Notes under the pieces: model-generated
Database searches by the model: none
Seen by the model: only the letters and a program-made list of their open reading frames with translations
What the model was told of the DNA's origin: nothing
Shown here: positions 61,904-64,000 of the stretch, in pieces
Numbering within the stretch: the first letter of the stretch is position 1
How the letters are laid out: every line of letters starts with the position of its first letter
From: a bacterium
GTDB lineage: Bacteria > Bdellovibrionota > UBA2428
NCBI GenBank assembly: GCA_009991595.1
Contig: JAACVK010000029.1
Coordinates: 21,994 to 85,993 of the forward strand
Reading direction: 5' to 3'
Length of the DNA stretch: 64,000 bases
Program-made: the position numbers and the translations under genes

Positions 61904-62650
61904 ATGAGAAATTTAATTATCATGAGTCTTATAATTTGCCTTAGCAGCTGTGTTTCTTCAAGTCGCCATAAGGATCTTGAATCAAAACTCACTCAAACCC
62001 AACAAGAGCTGACCATGAGCAAACTGGTTAACAGTAAGCTTCAGCAAAGACTCGGTGAAAAGTCCTCTAGCAACACAGAACTAGAGATATCGGTCGCCGA
62101 AATGCAAGCTGCTCTTGATGAAGCTGCCAAGCGCAAGATTGAAACCGACCGAAGAGTTGAGCAATACAAAGCACTTGCTCAACGCTTCAAGGCACTTGTT
62201 GATTCAGGTGAGTTAAAAATAAAAATGGTTGATGGGCGCATGATCTTAGCACTCCCATCAGACGTATTGTTCAAATCAGGCTCCGCGGACATCTCAGAAA
62301 ACGGTCATCGCACGCTCATAAAAACAGCTCAATTGCTAATCGACATTAAGGAACGAGCCTTTCAGATTGAAGGTCACACGGATAACGTTTCCATCAAAAC
62401 AGCTAGATACCCTTCAAACTGGGAACTAGCCTCTGCTCGCGCCTTGGCAGTTCTGAAAATCATGAACGAAGCAGGAATGTCTGTCACTCGCCTTAGTGCC
62501 GCAAGTTATGGCGACACCAAACCAGTTCTGAGCAACGAAAGCGAAGAGGACCGACAGCTTAACAGACGAATTGAAATTGCCATTGTTCCCGACCTTTCAC
62601 TATTGCCAGGAAACGATGCACTCAAGCGCCTATCGGATGATGCTCAATAA
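61904..62650 (+). CDS. OmpA-family lipoprotein
   Basis: A 248-residue protein. Signal lipobox LIICLSSC (Cys at about 16), then a coiled coil (about 20-95), then an OmpA domain (DVLFKSGSADISENGHRTLIK, FQIEGHTDNVSI, NWELASARALAVLKIMNEAGM, RQLNRRIEI) that binds peptidoglycan through the conserved Asp and Arg. It anchors the outer membrane or a complex to the wall. ATG 61904 chosen at the signal peptide. Divergent from the cytochrome gene, with only 30 bp between. Confidence 0.88.
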   Translation: MRNLIIMSLIICLSSCVSSSRHKDLESKLTQTQQELTMSKLVNSKLQQRLGEKSSSNTELEISVAEMQAALDEAAKRKIETDRRVEQYKALAQRFKALVDSGELKIKMVDGRMILALPSDVLFKSGSADISENGHRTLIKTAQLLIDIKERAFQIEGHTDNVSIKTARYPSNWELASARALAVLKIMNEAGMSVTRLSAASYGDTKPVLSNESEEDRQLNRRIEIAIVPDLSLLPGNDALKRLSDDAQ

Positions 62651-62680
62651 GCAAAACATTCGCCGTTTGTTTTACCATCG

Positions 62681-62696
62681 GTTAAGAAAACTTAAC
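62681..62696. repeat. Short perfect inverted repeat
   Basis: GTTAAG, loop AAAA, CTTAAC, 30 bp after the OmpA-like gene and about 80 bp before the Cys-rich gene. No T-run follows, so it is more like a protein-binding site or mRNA 3' stem. Confidence 0.35.
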
Positions 62697-62773
62697 ACGA
62701 ACTCTTGAGAATCGCGTTTAGCACATCAAATCATCACTTGTAGACAGGCCTGCAAGAATGCCAAAATGATCAC

Positions 62774-63328
62774 ATGAACACTCGAAGCTTAAAAAGAGCT
62801 TCGATTCTAGCAATCTTCATTACAGGTCCTCACCATGAAGGGTGGAGTCGAAGTTACGAAACACAATCATACATAGTTTGTAGCAGCCAAACAGATAACG
62901 CCGACCATTGTCTAAAATGTGTAGAGAAAAAGGCCGTCGCCCCTAACAAAAAAGGAAGCTTCAATAACCAAGCCCTGTTGGCGGCCTTCTCTCTGCGGAA
63001 TAATCACTTAAAATCACTATTCGGAGGCTTCTGGGCCGTGAACTGCGCAACCCCTATTAGCTTTGATGAAGCTCTTTATGGGCACATTTATAATGCATGC
63101 GCGTATACGCAGTTCAATGATGAATGGGAATACTGGTCCTGCTTTGAAAACTTTTGCGAAGATACTCCAGACTCCAGCTCTCAACCTTGTTTAAACCTAG
63201 AGGAAGGGAAGCGAGCTTCCAAAGATATAACGGACATCTGTGCCAAGAAAATGAAAAAGGCCTTAAACATAACGACCCTAAAGATCGAATACGCCAAAGA
63301 GCTAAAAGCCTGCAAAGAAAGACATTAA
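62774..63328 (+). CDS. Cys-rich protein of unknown function
   Basis: A 184-residue protein with about ten Cys (IVCSSQ, HCLKC, NCATP, NACAY, SCFENFC, QPCLN, ICAKK, KACKE) spread over its length, typical of a disulphide-rich periplasmic or secreted protein. The N-terminus (LKRASILAIFITG) is a weak signal peptide. No family recognised. No SD is clear upstream of the ATG. Confidence 0.55.
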   Translation: MNTRSLKRASILAIFITGPHHEGWSRSYETQSYIVCSSQTDNADHCLKCVEKKAVAPNKKGSFNNQALLAAFSLRNNHLKSLFGGFWAVNCATPISFDEALYGHIYNACAYTQFNDEWEYWSCFENFCEDTPDSSSQPCLNLEEGKRASKDITDICAKKMKKALNITTLKIEYAKELKACKERH

Positions 63329-63382
63329 CAATCCATTTAGTTTGATGATCTTCTTTATCTGCCTTAAACTTAGTCAATAACT

Positions 63383-63859
63383 ATGGACAATAAAGGTAAG
63401 CAAAAGACACTAGAACGATCAAAGGCACTTGCTACTTTTTTAGACTCTCAGTTTAGTTTTCTAGGTTTTAAGTTTGGTTGGGATGGGATACTCGGCCTAC
63501 TTCCCGGTGTTGGCGATCTATTCACAACAATGCTTTCATTTTACATAATCGTCCAAGCAGCCCTCATTGGCTGCTCGCCTGCGACCCTGGTTAGAATGAC
63601 TGGAAACATTGTGGTCGAAAACATCGTCGATGCGATCCCTATCATTGGAAATCTTTTCGATTTTATCTGGAAAGCTAACCTCAAAAACACACAACTAATG
63701 GAGCGACATCTTGAGAACCCTAACCGACTAAAAACCCAATCAAGGGTTTCTATTGCAGCGTTGCTTTTAGCAATTGCACTAACTTTAGCATTGGTTCTGT
63801 TTGCTGCAATCTCAACCTTGTTCTGGTTATTAGGCCTTCTTTACAACAATGCCTTCTAA
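63383..63859 (+). CDS. DUF4112 membrane protein
   Basis: A 158-residue protein with FLDSQFSFLGFKFGWDGILGLLPGVGDLFTTMLSFYI, DAIPIIGNLFDFIWKANLKN and a final membrane helix pair, the conserved layout of DUF4112. About three to four hydrophobic segments. Function unknown. ATG 63383 has no good SD. Confidence 0.8.
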   Translation: MDNKGKQKTLERSKALATFLDSQFSFLGFKFGWDGILGLLPGVGDLFTTMLSFYIIVQAALIGCSPATLVRMTGNIVVENIVDAIPIIGNLFDFIWKANLKNTQLMERHLENPNRLKTQSRVSIAALLLAIALTLALVLFAAISTLFWLLGLLYNNAF

Positions 63860-64000
63860 GTGCAGACTCGATTGAGAGTAATTTTTTCAGCTATTTAACA
63901 AACAAGCGATGAACTCAAGAAGAGGATGTCCGCCGTCTCGGTGGAATTTGTTTGAGCCCCGAATCGTTTTTCCTTCTTAAGCAACCTCAAGCTGTTCTTG

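Noticed and set aside
63860..64000. Possible C-terminus of a minus-strand gene at the right edge (QEQLEVA then stop at 63977-63979)
   Set aside because: Only seven codons are inside the window, too few to call.

Overview
The window is dense, ordinary bacterial chromosome from a flagellated Gram-negative organism. FlgH and FlgI (the L and P rings), many lipoproteins and outer-membrane barrels, LptF and an OmpA-type lipoprotein all imply two membranes. Base composition looks mid-40s % GC and even throughout. A long flagellar operon under a sigma-54 promoter, many secreted proteins of unknown function and a mixed signalling repertoire fit a Bdellovibrionota/Oligoflexia-like or other former 'deltaproteobacterial' lineage. 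That placement is inference: no rRNA gene is present, and I see no tRNA, CRISPR array, insertion sequence or prophage.

Layout. 0-7 kb (mostly minus): a shortened receiver, lgt, an overlapping trio (lipoprotein, histidine kinase, receiver-GGDEF diguanylate cyclase), pyrE and a lipase-like hydrolase. 7-13 kb: small membrane proteins, a leucyl aminopeptidase, rpoZ, trmB and uppP. 13-20 kb: a large secreted coiled-coil protein, an orphan CpaF ATPase, cinA, a barrel protein and coaE. 20-25 kb: a DUF429-like protein, a multicopper-oxidase-fold (YfiH) protein, a HAD phosphatase and rluD. 22.7-33.9 kb: one minus-strand operon flgF-flgG-flgA-flgH-flgI-flgJ-flgM-flgN-flgK-flgL, then a MinD/ParA ATPase, a J-like/RodZ-type HTH protein and rluD, with a near-consensus sigma-54 promoter at 33890-33907. 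33.9-43 kb: folD, an M14 peptidase, two lipoproteins and the glycine cleavage operon gcvT-gcvH-gcvPA-gcvPB, ending in a GT39-type glycosyltransferase. 43-50 kb: a patatin-like protein with Cys at the nucleophile position, lptF, a barrel protein, a COG4324 peptidase, a FecR protein and rlmN. 50-64 kb: a TAXI-type TRAP transporter, a degenerate sigma-54 activator, a YceI protein, ligA, ftsE-ftsX-EnvC-like-ctp, a cytochrome c, an OmpA lipoprotein and a DUF4112 protein.

How the genes work together. The flagellar operon carries rod, ring, rod-cap, anti-sigma, chaperone and hook-junction genes and would be read from the sigma-54 promoter. FtsE, FtsX and the LytM-like protein look like the FtsEX-EnvC module that switches on cell-wall amidases at division, followed by an S41 protease. 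gcvT/H/PA/PB with folD on the same strand upstream form a one-carbon pathway cluster.

No obviously new defence or mobile system is visible. The most unusual points are: a perfect 12-bp inverted repeat with a following T-run that contains the patatin start codon; the Cys nucleophile in that patatin; a degenerate J-like domain fused to a RodZ-type HTH in the flagellar operon; a FlgJ with a Sec-type signal sequence; a sigma-54 activator without its GAFTGA loop; and a receiver lacking its phosphorylation site. Starts were chosen from Shine-Dalgarno (SD) sites, stop/start overlaps and family lengths, and several remain uncertain.
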